Assembly: GCF_016584085.1 (NCBI RefSeq)
Contig: NZ_NRSJ01000007.1
Span: 87,128-151,127, forward strand
Length of the DNA stretch: 64,000 bases
Direction of reading: 5' to 3'
Origin: Halochromatium glycolicum
GTDB lineage: Bacteria > Pseudomonadota > Gammaproteobacteria > Chromatiales > Chromatiaceae
Both the position numbers and the translations under genes were made by a program. Below the pieces are notes generated by a model. The model was not told the DNA's origin and ran no database searches. It worked only from the letters and a program-made list of their open reading frames with translations. Shown in pieces: positions 17,666-25,043 of this stretch. Position 1 is the first letter of the stretch, and each line of letters begins with the position of its first letter.

Positions 17666-18876
17666 GCCTCGGTCCCTGACAGCGCGAGCCGATCGCGCAG
17701 ATCACGAACCTGAAAGCCGCTGAGCTCGTCGTGATCGGCGAGGCCGCGGCTCAGGCCCATGATCTGGAAGCGCTCACCCATGCGGCTCGGCAGCAGCAGC
17801 TGCTTGGCGCCGGCGCTGAGGTCGGCGAGCTTCATCGGGTCGTCACCGGCGGCCTCGGCGATGACTGTGTCGATCCCGCAGCCGATCAGGAAGTTGGACT
17901 GGGTGGTATAACCGGCCAAGGCCAGCCCGGCATCGCCTGCGGCTTCGGCCAGCGCGGTGAAGTCGACATGGGCGGTGATATCCTGCAGACCGACATCGCG
18001 ATAGGGATCATCGTGCGCCCGGTGCCGGCTGTGGCACATCAGGGTGCCCTGGCTGCGCTCGGCGCGGTAATACTCGGGCCGCGGGTAGCCGTAATCGATC
18101 ACCAGGATCAGCCCGGTCTCCAGCGGCGATGCGATGGCCTGAGTCCAGGGGCCCAGACGCAGGTTGACCTCCGAGCTGTAGCCCGGCTGGGTCGCGAAAC
18201 CCTGTCTCTGCAATCTGTCGACCGCTGACTTCAGCTCGGAAGAGACGGTTGCGCAGGTGTCGGCGAAACCGGTGTCGCTGCGCGTGACGCCGATCTCGTC
18301 GACCGCGCCAGCCTCGTTGATGCGAAAACGGTGCACCGGCATGGCGTCGAGCACCTCGTTTGCGAGGACGACCCCGCTGAACCGCTCCGGCAGCCGCGCA
18401 AGCCAGTTGCAACGTTCAACGAGCGCGGGGGCTCGGCGTGCAATGGTCTGGCGCTGGCGTTCGGCCAGGTCCGGGCTCGGCTCGAGGATCAGGTAGCGGT
18501 CCGGTAAAGGGCCTTCCGCCGCCAGTGTCGTCAGCAGCTCTGCAGCAAGCGCTCCGCTGCCTGCACCGAGCTCCAGCACATCGCCGCCGCCGAGCTCGCC
18601 GAGCACCTCGCGGCAGGGGGAGGCGAGGCAGCGCGCGAAGAGCGGCGAGATCTCCGGTGCGGTGACGAAGTCGCCTTCGGCACCGAGCTTCTCGGCGCCG
18701 GCGACGTAGTAGCCGAGCCCGGGCGCATAGAGTGCGAGGTCCATGAAGCGGTCGAACGACAGCCACCCGCCGGCCTCATCGATGGCGCGTCCGATCAGCT
18801 CCTCGAGCTCGGCGTGATGGCGCTCGGCGGGGTCGCGGTTGGCCGTTGTCTGGCGAGACGGAGTCATATGAGGCAT
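17653..18876 (-). CDS. MidA/NDUFAF7-like SAM-dependent methyltransferase
   Basis: A 407-residue class I methyltransferase of the DUF185 family. It shows the SAM-binding DVLELGAGSGALAAELL, the family motif GDFVTAPEISPLFARCLA, and VLANEVLDAMPVHRF, LILVIDYGYPRPEYY and GTLMCHSRHRAHDDPY. The mitochondrial relative NDUFAF7 methylates an arginine of complex I subunit NDUFS2; the bacterial target is not established. The start is MPHMTPS (a second ATG is 9 bp inside), since a longer frame would enter the neighbouring promoter region. Divergent from pteridine reductase. Confidence 0.9.
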   Translation of the reverse strand: MPHMTPSRQTTANRDPAERHHAELEELIGRAIDEAGGWLSFDRFMDLALYAPGLGYYVAGAEKLGAEGDFVTAPEISPLFARCLASPCREVLGELGGGDVLELGAGSGALAAELLTTLAAEGPLPDRYLILEPSPDLAERQRQTIARRAPALVERCNWLARLPERFSGVVLANEVLDAMPVHRFRINEAGAVDEIGVTRSDTGFADTCATVSSELKSAVDRLQRQGFATQPGYSSEVNLRLGPWTQAIASPLETGLILVIDYGYPRPEYYRAERSQGTLMCHSRHRAHDDPYRDVGLQDITAHVDFTALAEAAGDAGLALAGYTTQSNFLIGCGIDTVIAEAAGDDPMKLADLSAGAKQLLLPSRMGERFQIMGLSRGLADHDELSGFQVRDLRDRLALSGTEAQRR

Positions 18877-18943
18877 TGGCGCTTCTGGGCCTGGCCCTGG
18901 AAAAACTGGCGAGGGGCTGTATGTTGACACATCTGTGCAGGCG

Positions 18944-18969
18944 TCAAGACGAGGTGAGCCTCGTCTTGA
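18944..18969. promoter_or_regulatory. perfect 11-bp inverted repeat between midA-like and ptr genes
   Basis: TCAAGACGAGG-TGAG-CCTCGTCTTGA is a flawless hairpin or dyad in the gap between two divergent genes. A TTGACA hexamer lies just left of it (18924-18929). With no T-run it is unlikely to be a terminator; it could be a repressor site or a 5' UTR hairpin for the pteridine reductase transcript. Confidence 0.6.
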
Positions 18970-19027
18970 GGCTGTTGAACGCCAAGCTGATCGAGCCATG
19001 GTTGCTCGAGCCATTGTGGAGGATTCG

Positions 19028-19810
19028 TTGACCGAGCAAGCCCCAAACGCCCCGTCGGGGTCCGATCTGGCCTCGATCGCCGGCAAGGTGGCGTTGATCA
19101 CGGGCGGTGCGCACCGTATCGGCGCCTGCATCGCGCGGCTCTTGCATGCGCAGGGCGTGAACCTGACGGTGCACTACCGGTCCTCGGAGGCTGATGCCGT
19201 TGCGCTGCAACAGGGCCTGGAGGCACAACGGCCGGACTCGGTGCAGCTGCTCCAGGCAGACCTCGCTGAACTGGAGCGGCTGCCGGCGATGATCGATGCG
19301 GTGCAGGCGCGATTCGGGCGACTGGACCTGCTGGTCAACAACGCCTCCAGCTTCTATCCGACACCGCTGGACCAGGCCAACGAGGCGCAGTGGGATGAGC
19401 TGATCGGCTCCAACCTGAAGGGGCCCTTCTTCCTGACCCGCGCCGCGGCGCCGTTGCTGCGCGCGAGCGGTGGCGCGGTGGTCAATCTCGTTGATATCCA
19501 CGCCCAGCGGCCGCTGAAGGATCATCCGATTTATTCGATCGCCAAGGCCGGGAATGCGATGATGGTGCAAACGCTCGCCCGCGAGCTCGGCCCCGAGGTC
19601 CGCGTCAACGGTATCGCACCGGGCGCGATCCTATGGCCGGAGCAGGGGTTGTCCGATGCGCTCAAGGACGAGATCCTTGCGCGCACCGCATTAGGGCGTC
19701 CCGGCTCGCCGGACGATATCGCGCGCACACTGCTGTTTCTGTTCCGGGACGCGGACTACATCACCGGACAGATCATCGCGGTCGATGGCGGCCGCACATT
19801 GCAGCAGTGA
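19028..19810 (+). CDS. pteridine reductase (FolM/PTR1-like SDR)
   Basis: A 260-residue short-chain dehydrogenase. The nucleotide motif is TGGAHRIG, the TGx3-RxG form typical of pteridine reductases, followed by LVNNASSFYPTPL, and the catalytic pattern with D (VNLVDIHA), Y-x3-K (YSIAKAGNAM) and a C-terminal GQIIAVDGG. It would reduce dihydrobiopterin or dihydrofolate, giving an alternative tetrahydropterin route. The TTG at 19028 is preferred because GGAGG lies 5-6 bases upstream; the ATG at 18998 would add ten residues and has no such site. Confidence 0.88.
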   Translation: MTEQAPNAPSGSDLASIAGKVALITGGAHRIGACIARLLHAQGVNLTVHYRSSEADAVALQQGLEAQRPDSVQLLQADLAELERLPAMIDAVQARFGRLDLLVNNASSFYPTPLDQANEAQWDELIGSNLKGPFFLTRAAAPLLRASGGAVVNLVDIHAQRPLKDHPIYSIAKAGNAMMVQTLARELGPEVRVNGIAPGAILWPEQGLSDALKDEILARTALGRPGSPDDIARTLLFLFRDADYITGQIIAVDGGRTLQQ

Positions 19811-19851
19811 TCGCGCGGCCCTCCCCGCCCACCGATTCACTCAGGAACCGC

Positions 19852-20340
19852 ATGACCGACGAAAAGAAGTCCATTCTTCATCAGGGTGCTGATCACAGCT
19901 CGCCCTATCCCGTCAGCCGGCTCGCACCGGCCTTTCAGGCGCCGGACCTGGCCGAAGAGGTCGAGCGCGCAGAGTCGATGCTCAGCGCGCGCACCAGCGC
20001 TAAGCTGCGCGTGATTGCCGACCAGATCAAATCGCTCCAAGAGGAGGCGCGCAAGGTGCTCGACGAGGCGCATGACGAGCATGCGCTGACTCATGCCGAG
20101 TGTGCCTTCAAACGGCTCCCCGGCAAGGTCTATCACCTCTATCAGCGCGCCGATGGTCGACAATACTTCTCGATGCTCTCGCCCGATGACTGGCGCGGCG
20201 AGCCGCCGCATCCCTATCTGGCCTCCTATCGGCTCGAGAACGACTACTCCTGGACCCCGCTCGAGTCACTCGACCAGGCCGATGACACCGGCGACCTGGT
20301 GCAGCAGCTGTTGCGGATCGATGGTCTGGGCGGTCGCTGA
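19852..20340 (+). CDS. DUF2452 protein
   Basis: A 162-residue cytosolic protein of a conserved family of unknown function. The family pattern is seen: SPYPVSRLAPAF near the start, a charged helix around residues 40-75, FKRLPGKVYHLYQR and SMLSPDDW. AGGA precedes the ATG. It follows the pteridine reductase by 41 bp and is probably in the same transcript. Confidence 0.82.
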   Translation: MTDEKKSILHQGADHSSPYPVSRLAPAFQAPDLAEEVERAESMLSARTSAKLRVIADQIKSLQEEARKVLDEAHDEHALTHAECAFKRLPGKVYHLYQRADGRQYFSMLSPDDWRGEPPHPYLASYRLENDYSWTPLESLDQADDTGDLVQQLLRIDGLGGR

Positions 20341-20369
20341 GTGCGCGATGAATCAGGCGCCTGCGCGAG

Positions 20370-20474
20370 TCAGGCGGCCGTTTTGATGGAGCCATTACGG
20401 CACCCTGACAGAATGCCTCCTGTAGCCGGATCGATCAGGGGTTGCGCGGATCAAGCGGCCGTTTTGATCGGGCC
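20370..20474. repeat. pair of imperfect 24-bp direct repeats
   Basis: The words TCAGGCGGCCGTTTTGAT at 20370 and TCAAGCGGCCGTTTTGAT at 20451, each followed by a similar GGxxCC tail, lie 81 bp apart. The second ends at the left flank of the MITE copy B. Confidence 0.8.
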
Positions 20475-20479
20475 TCTAA

Positions 20480-20636
20480 GGCGATTGCCGGAAAAGCTCG
20501 TACCGAATTGCGCAGGATTTTCGTTTGCCTTCGAGGAGCGTCGCCGGGAGCATAGCCGGGCTATGTGACCGGCGGCGCGACGAAGAAGGCGAGCGAAAAG
20601 ACCAGCAAGGCGGTATGAGCTTTGACAGAAATCGCC
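20480..20636 (-). mobile_element. MITE-like element, copy B
   Basis: An inverted, near-identical copy of the element at 400-556: same 157-bp length, same GGCGATT/AATCGCC ends and the same internal CATAGCC/GGCTATG palindrome. It is flanked on each side by TAA on the plus strand, which reads TTA in element orientation, unlike copy A. That supports a 3-bp target-site duplication. Confidence 0.75.
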
Positions 20637-20816
20637 TAAGAATCCGCGCTGGGCTCTGGATACGACGCGTCTATCGGCGCTGATTGGTCCGCGGCGTTCG
20701 GTCACGCCGATCAGACGAAACAGCGATCATGGCAAGACCCGGTGCTAGAGCATGAGGCTGCTGGTCTGCCTGTGGACCGGGCCATGTGGTCGGCGCCGGC
20801 GCCGAGCGCTTCCATT

Positions 20817-20870
20817 CGGTCGCCCAGTCGGCTGTCCAGTCGGTCGTCCAGCCGGTCGTCCAGCCGGTCG
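20817..20870. repeat. 12-bp tandem array
   Basis: About four and a half copies of CGGTCGTCCAGC with minor variation sit just beyond the 3' end of the cysteine hydrolase gene. No coding frame uses it convincingly. Confidence 0.85.
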
Positions 20871-20889
20871 CCTTTCTGGGAGGCGCCCT

Positions 20890-21567
20890 TCAGTCGTCGA
20901 GCCCCATGAGTGCGAGCAGTTCCTCACTGGTCATCACATGGCAATAGATCATGTTGATGATTGCCAGCTCCTGTTGGTGCAGCGCGTCGGTCCCGGCGGC
21001 GCAGCAGTCCTCGAGCAGGATCACCTGGAAGCTCTCATCGGCGAGGCTGCGCACCGTCGATGAGACGCACTGATCGGTGTAGATGCCGGTCACGATCAGC
21101 GTGCGGATGCCCATGTTGCTCAGCAGCAGCCGCAGGTTGGTGCCGGTCAGGGCGCTGTCGGTGGTCTTGGTGACCACGATCTCGCCAGGCTCCGGCGCGA
21201 GTTCCGGGATGATCTGCGATTCTTCGCTGTCCTTCGGCATCAGCAGGTTGTTCCAACCCGGCATCTTCTGACTCAGCGAGCGGTCGCGCCCGTCCTCGAG
21301 CTGACAGGCGATGCGGGCGTGGATCACGTCCACTCCCTCGGCGCGAAAGCGCTGCTGCAGCGCCTGCAGCCGCGGGATCACGGTGCCGCGCATCCGCGCA
21401 TGGAACGGCGCCCAGCGCTCGCGCTCGGCGGGGTCCTCATGCAGCACCATGCCGTAGTTCTGCACGTCGATGCAGAGCAGGGCGGTCTCGTCGCGTTTGA
21501 GCACCGGGTCGGCCGGCTCCGGGGCACCTTGGTAGTAGAACGAGCGATGCGCGGTCTTCCAGCTCAT
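20890..21567 (-). CDS. isochorismatase-like cysteine hydrolase
   Basis: A 225-residue hydrolase of the isochorismatase/nicotinamidase superfamily. The Asp-Lys-Cys catalytic triad is visible in LLCIDVQN, VVTKTTDSAL and VTGIYTDQCVSSTVR. Substrates in this superfamily include isochorismate, nicotinamide, ureidoacrylate and biuret; the sequence does not settle which. Divergent from the SLAC1-type gene, with about 190 bp between them. Confidence 0.88.
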   Translation of the reverse strand: MSWKTAHRSFYYQGAPEPADPVLKRDETALLCIDVQNYGMVLHEDPAERERWAPFHARMRGTVIPRLQALQQRFRAEGVDVIHARIACQLEDGRDRSLSQKMPGWNNLLMPKDSEESQIIPELAPEPGEIVVTKTTDSALTGTNLRLLLSNMGIRTLIVTGIYTDQCVSSTVRSLADESFQVILLEDCCAAGTDALHQQELAIINMIYCHVMTSEELLALMGLDD

Positions 21568-21761
21568 CGAGATCGGCTCCGGTCAAGGGTGGGTCGGATC
21601 GCCACGCCGAGGTGGCAACGGCTGAGGTCGGAGCTTCACTTTGCCAGACCGGCCCCGCGGCGTCATCCAACGCTGTTGCGGATCTTCAATGCCTTATCGG
21701 GCTCAATCCATAGAATTTTCCTCAGTATTGGTTCTGATCCCTCGATGAGGGGAGCTCTTTC

Positions 21762-22733
21762 ATGTCTCAGCCTGATGCCGACCCGCGTCGGCTTCCAAAC
21801 CTGCCGGTCGCGTTCTTCGCCGTGGTGATGGGGCTCTCGGGCCTGACCATCGCCTGGGAGAAGGCGCAGCATGCGTTTGGGCTTGATCTGGGCATCAACC
21901 CCTGGATGGCCGGCGTCACCGCAGCCGTACTCGCCCTGTTGGTCGGGCTCTATACGGCCAAGCTGGTGCGCTACCCAAAGGCCGTGCTCGCCGAGCTGCG
22001 TCACCCGGTCAAGCTCAATTTCTTTGCGGCGATCTCGATCAGCCTGCTGTTGCTGTCCATCGCATTCCTGCCGGTCAACCCGGATCTGAGCCGGCCTCTC
22101 TGGATGACGGGTGCGGCACTGCACCTGATCTTCACGCTCTACGTGGTCAGTGTCTGGATCCACCATGAGCACTTCGAGGTGCACCATATGAATCCGGCCT
22201 GGTTCATCCCGGCCGTCGGTAACGTGCTGGTGCCGGTGGCGGGCGTCGCGCTCGGGTTCGAGGATATCTCCTGGTTCTTCTTCAGCATCGGGATGCTGTT
22301 CTGGGGGATCCTGCTCGCGATCATCTTCTATCGGGTGCTGTTCCATGACCCGATTCCGGAGCGCTTCATGCCGACGCTGTTCATCCTGATCGCGCCGCCG
22401 GCGGTCGGGTTCATCGCCTATGTGCGGCTCGTTGGCGAGCTCGACCCGCTCGCGATGATCCTCTACTTCAGCGCCCTGTTCCTGACCCTGCTGCTGTTCA
22501 CTCAAGCCCGCTTCTTCGCCCGCCTGCGGTTCTACCTCTCCTGGTGGGCCTACTCGTTCCCGCTGGCGGCGATCAGCATCGCCAGCATGCTGATGTTCGA
22601 ACAAAGCCAAACCGAGACCTATCGCTGGATCGGTGCCGGCCTGCTCGCGATCCTGAGCCTGGTCGTCGCGTTCCTGCTGGTTCGGACTGCGATCGCGATC
22701 TCGCGCCACGGCATCTGTGTCCCCGGACACTGA
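21762..22733 (+). CDS. SLAC1/TehA family anion channel or transporter
   Basis: A 323-residue membrane protein with about ten hydrophobic segments. It has the family N-terminus LPNLPVAFFAVVMGLSGLT and the central motifs NPAWFIPAVGN and a FHDP-containing loop. The family covers tellurite-resistance TehA, malate transporters and the plant SLAC1 anion channel. Transport of an anion such as sulfite, nitrate or a dicarboxylate is expected. The small gene behind it may be in the same operon. Confidence 0.88.
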   Translation: MSQPDADPRRLPNLPVAFFAVVMGLSGLTIAWEKAQHAFGLDLGINPWMAGVTAAVLALLVGLYTAKLVRYPKAVLAELRHPVKLNFFAAISISLLLLSIAFLPVNPDLSRPLWMTGAALHLIFTLYVVSVWIHHEHFEVHHMNPAWFIPAVGNVLVPVAGVALGFEDISWFFFSIGMLFWGILLAIIFYRVLFHDPIPERFMPTLFILIAPPAVGFIAYVRLVGELDPLAMILYFSALFLTLLLFTQARFFARLRFYLSWWAYSFPLAAISIASMLMFEQSQTETYRWIGAGLLAILSLVVAFLLVRTAIAISRHGICVPGH

Positions 22734-22755
22734 CAACCAGGGTATCCCGCACCCG

Positions 22756-22794
22756 TTCTCGCTTCCGATTCTCGCTTCCGATTCTCGCTTCCGA
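22756..22794. repeat. three perfect 13-bp tandem units
   Basis: TTCTCGCTTCCGA is repeated three times without mismatch between the SLAC1-type gene and the small gene downstream. It lies in the presumed mRNA between the two. Confidence 0.95.
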
Positions 22795-22850
22795 CGGGTG
22801 CCGGTCTGCCGACGTCTTCACCCCGCATCGCTATCCAGCAGGAGAAATCG

Positions 22851-23261
22851 ATGAAACAGACCCTACTGCAAGAGAAATACCCGATCTACACCCTGGAGGT
22901 CTTGAAGGACGAGACCCGTTTCCCCAGTGCCGATGCGATCATCGCCTATCTCAAGGAGTGCATCGAGGCGCATGAGATCGCGCGCTACATCGGCGAGTTC
23001 GATCATATCGAGCATACCCAGGCGTTGGCCGCGGGCGAGATCGCGAGCGGTATCCAGGCTGCCAAGCACGTGCTCTTCTGCTTTGGGACCAAGCTCCCCG
23101 ATGCACAGGTGATGGCAGTCAGGCCGCGCTCGATCGGCGTCGTCGATCAGGGCGACCGCTTCATCGTGACCTTCCTCGAGGCGCCGATGCCGCCCGCCAA
23201 CGAGGCGATGGAGCGCTGGGTCAAGGCGATCGTCGAGCAGCCAGAGCCGGCAGCGGCCTGA
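22851..23261 (+). CDS. small conserved protein of unknown function
   Basis: A 136-residue soluble protein with no signal peptide. It begins MKQTLLQEKYPIYTLEV and has a likely central helix (IAYLKECIEAHEIARYIGEF) and a segment with one Cys (HVLFCFGTKLPDAQ). I believe it belongs to a family seen in sulfur-oxidising Proteobacteria (possibly DUF6858) but cannot confirm that. A GCAGGAGAAATCG sequence gives the ATG a strong ribosome site. It follows the SLAC1-type gene by about 118 bp. Confidence 0.75.
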   Translation: MKQTLLQEKYPIYTLEVLKDETRFPSADAIIAYLKECIEAHEIARYIGEFDHIEHTQALAAGEIASGIQAAKHVLFCFGTKLPDAQVMAVRPRSIGVVDQGDRFIVTFLEAPMPPANEAMERWVKAIVEQPEPAAA

Positions 23262-23515
23262 CGGCGCAGGAACGCTGGGCCCGCCAAGGCGGCGGGCCGC
23301 CAGCGTCTGGCCGGTGGGCGTGCCATGGGGGCGTCGCGCGACGCGCCCATGGGTGAGTGCCAAGCGGCTACAACCCCCCAGTCAATCCAAGCCGTTGTTT
23401 GATCGACGCAACCCTCGACTGCCGTCTCGACGGTCAAGGGCAGCGGCAGCGGCTTAGACGTCCTATCAAAATGCCCGGCTAGTCTACACAAACTGCTGAT
23501 TGGTTAGGCCGTAGA

Positions 23516-23537
23516 GGGCATTCTGCTAGGGTTTCTA
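23516..23537 (+). repeat. 22-bp dispersed repeat, copy 2
   Basis: GGGCATTCTGCTAGGG followed by TTTCTA matches the reverse complement of 6106-6127 with one mismatch. It lies at the 3' side of the SprT-like gene. Confidence 0.6.
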
Positions 23538-23549
23538 GAGCCAGTGATC

Positions 23550-24155
23550 CTAGCGATCTCGGCGGCCGCGGCGCAGCGGCTCACCGCAGCGCCGGCAATA
23601 GTAGCGCTGGCCCTTGACGATCCGATTGTGCCGGATACTGGTTAGGCAATGCTCGGCACAACTGCAGTGGTAGTCGAAGCGCTGCAGGCGGCGCTGACCG
23701 AGGTCGGTCACGTCATAGTTGTGACAGCGGCTTGGCTCCGCTCCGAGCGTCCGCATGATCCTCTGCCACTCAGGGCCGTGGGGGCGGATCATCGGTCCGA
23801 AGCGCTCATGCGCGACGACGTGCGCAACCTCATGCGGGACAGTTCGCTCGAGAAAGTCTGCCCCGCCCCGACGGAGGAGCTCGGGGTTGTAGCGGATCAG
23901 ATAGTCGCCGCGCGAGCGGATACGGACCTGCCCGGCCGTCCGGCCGCGCAGATCGAAGCGGAGTTCGATCCGAAGACCTGTTCCTGCGCTTCCGCGCTGA
24001 TCGAGTGTTTGCCTAAGCAAGGCATGAGTCCGTGCCCGTGCCGCCGCGATCAGCTGTTCGAGGCCCGCCGGCTGCGGTCTTGGGGGCTGCGCTGGGCATT
24101 GCGTCGATGCCGGGGTTGACTTTAGGTCTGCGCTTGGGTTTTGCGTTTCGCTCAC
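23550..24155 (-). CDS. SprT-like zinc metalloprotease-fold protein
   Basis: A 201-residue protein with the SprT signature: the zincin motif HEVAHVVAHE (near residue 112), a conserved downstream His-Gly-x-x-W (RPHGPEWQ), and a C-terminal zinc ribbon of four Cys (YHCSCAEHCL and YYCRRCGE). Eukaryotic SPRTN relatives cleave DNA-protein crosslinks; the bacterial role is not established. The GTG giving VSETQNPS is chosen because longer frames run into the rimP leader. Divergent from rimP. Confidence 0.82.
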   Translation of the reverse strand: MSETQNPSADLKSTPASTQCPAQPPRPQPAGLEQLIAAARARTHALLRQTLDQRGSAGTGLRIELRFDLRGRTAGQVRIRSRGDYLIRYNPELLRRGGADFLERTVPHEVAHVVAHERFGPMIRPHGPEWQRIMRTLGAEPSRCHNYDVTDLGQRRLQRFDYHCSCAEHCLTSIRHNRIVKGQRYYCRRCGEPLRRGRRDR

Positions 24156-24167
24156 GACGGCGTTATC
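24141..24167 (+). promoter_or_regulatory. possible promoter for the rimP leader transcript
   Basis: TTGCGT, a 16-base spacer and TTATCA resemble a sigma-70 promoter that would start RNA near 24175, just before the first leader terminator. The match is moderate and rests on position. Confidence 0.3.
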
Positions 24168-24233
24168 ATCCGGAGGCTGAGAGATAGAGAGGTGGAATTG
24201 GGCGATGTCCCGCCCAGTGCCCCTGGCGCGATG

Positions 24234-24255
24234 GCCCCGGTCTCGGGGCTTTTTT
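24234..24255 (+). terminator. intrinsic terminator 1 in rimP leader
   Basis: GCCCCG-GTCT-CGGGGC followed by six T residues: a perfect 6-bp GC stem, 4-nt loop and U-tract, well upstream of any coding sequence on this strand. Confidence 0.88.
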
Positions 24256-24324
24256 ATCCGCGATCCGCTGCAGACCCCATGCGAGGCTGCTTTCGGCAGA
24301 GTCTCGTTTGGTGCTGCTCCGAAC

Positions 24325-24350
24325 AAGGGGGGCCCTCGGCCCTCTTTTTT
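24325..24350 (+). terminator. intrinsic terminator 2 in rimP leader
   Basis: A stem with the core GGGCC-CTC-GGCCC, extended by A-T and G-T pairs on both sides, runs straight into six T residues. It lies about 140 bp before rimP. Confidence 0.8.
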
Positions 24351-24492
24351 GTTTGTGGCTCCTGCGTTTGCGGGGTGGGCTTCGGCTCCGGCCTCGCTGC
24401 GGGCGATCGTCGCCAGGTCTACGACCTGTTTGGCGGAGGCAGGCAGGGGGCAGGCATTCCGATGGGATGATAACAGTGGTGCTGGCTCGGTG

Positions 24493-24978
24493 ATGAGACA
24501 GGCGAACGATCGACTGACAGCCTTGGTGAGAACGGCGGTCGAGCCCATGGGATACGAGGTGCTCGGTGTCGAGCACGTCTCCGCCGGCAGTGCGCAGGCG
24601 GCGCTCCGTGTCTACATCGATCACGGCGATGGCATCACGATCGAGGACTGCGAGACGGTCAGCCGGCAGCTGAGCGGCGTCCTCGACGTGGAGGACCCGA
24701 TCAGCGGTCAGTACGACCTCGAGGTGTCGTCACCGGGCCTGGATCGGCCGCTGTTTACGCTCGAGCAGATCCTGCGTCATCGTGGCAGTCGTGCACGGGT
24801 CCGGCTTGACCGCAAGCTGGAGGGGCGGCGCAACTTCGAGGGCGAGATCCTCGGCGCGAGCGCCGACGGGGCTTGGCTGGAGCTATCACTCGACGGGGCA
24901 TCGGTGCAGCTGCCGGTGGATCAGATCGAGCGCGCTCACCTCGTGCCAGCGCTCAACTTTTCACAATCCGCTCGCTGA
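24493..24978 (+). CDS. rimP: ribosome maturation factor RimP
   Basis: A 161-residue factor for 30S subunit maturation. It shows the family blocks [35 protein letters not shown] and [14 protein letters not shown], with a C-terminal SH3-like domain. It opens the operon that continues with nusA; the 65-bp gap to nusA contains a short direct repeat (GACATCAGG twice). Confidence 0.95.
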   Translation: MRQANDRLTALVRTAVEPMGYEVLGVEHVSAGSAQAALRVYIDHGDGITIEDCETVSRQLSGVLDVEDPISGQYDLEVSSPGLDRPLFTLEQILRHRGSRARVRLDRKLEGRRNFEGEILGASADGAWLELSLDGASVQLPVDQIERAHLVPALNFSQSAR

Positions 24979-25043
24979 CGCACCGGATGGCGGACGGGCC
25001 GGGTACGACCGACATCAGGGCCGACATCAGGGGAAGAGAGCCG

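Larger units (their letters stand above)
20341..20889. other. repeat-rich intergenic region
   Basis: About 550 bp without a gene. It contains a pair of 24-bp direct repeats, the second MITE copy and a 12-bp tandem array, each listed separately. Confidence 0.7.
24156..24492 (+). other. untranslated leader of the rimP-nusA-infB operon
   Basis: About 335 bp separate the divergent SprT-like gene from rimP. There is no tRNA here, unlike the metY gene found upstream of rimP in E. coli. Instead there are two textbook intrinsic terminators, 24234-24255 and 24325-24350. The layout suggests one or two short RNAs or an attenuator ahead of the nusA operon. Confidence 0.6.
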
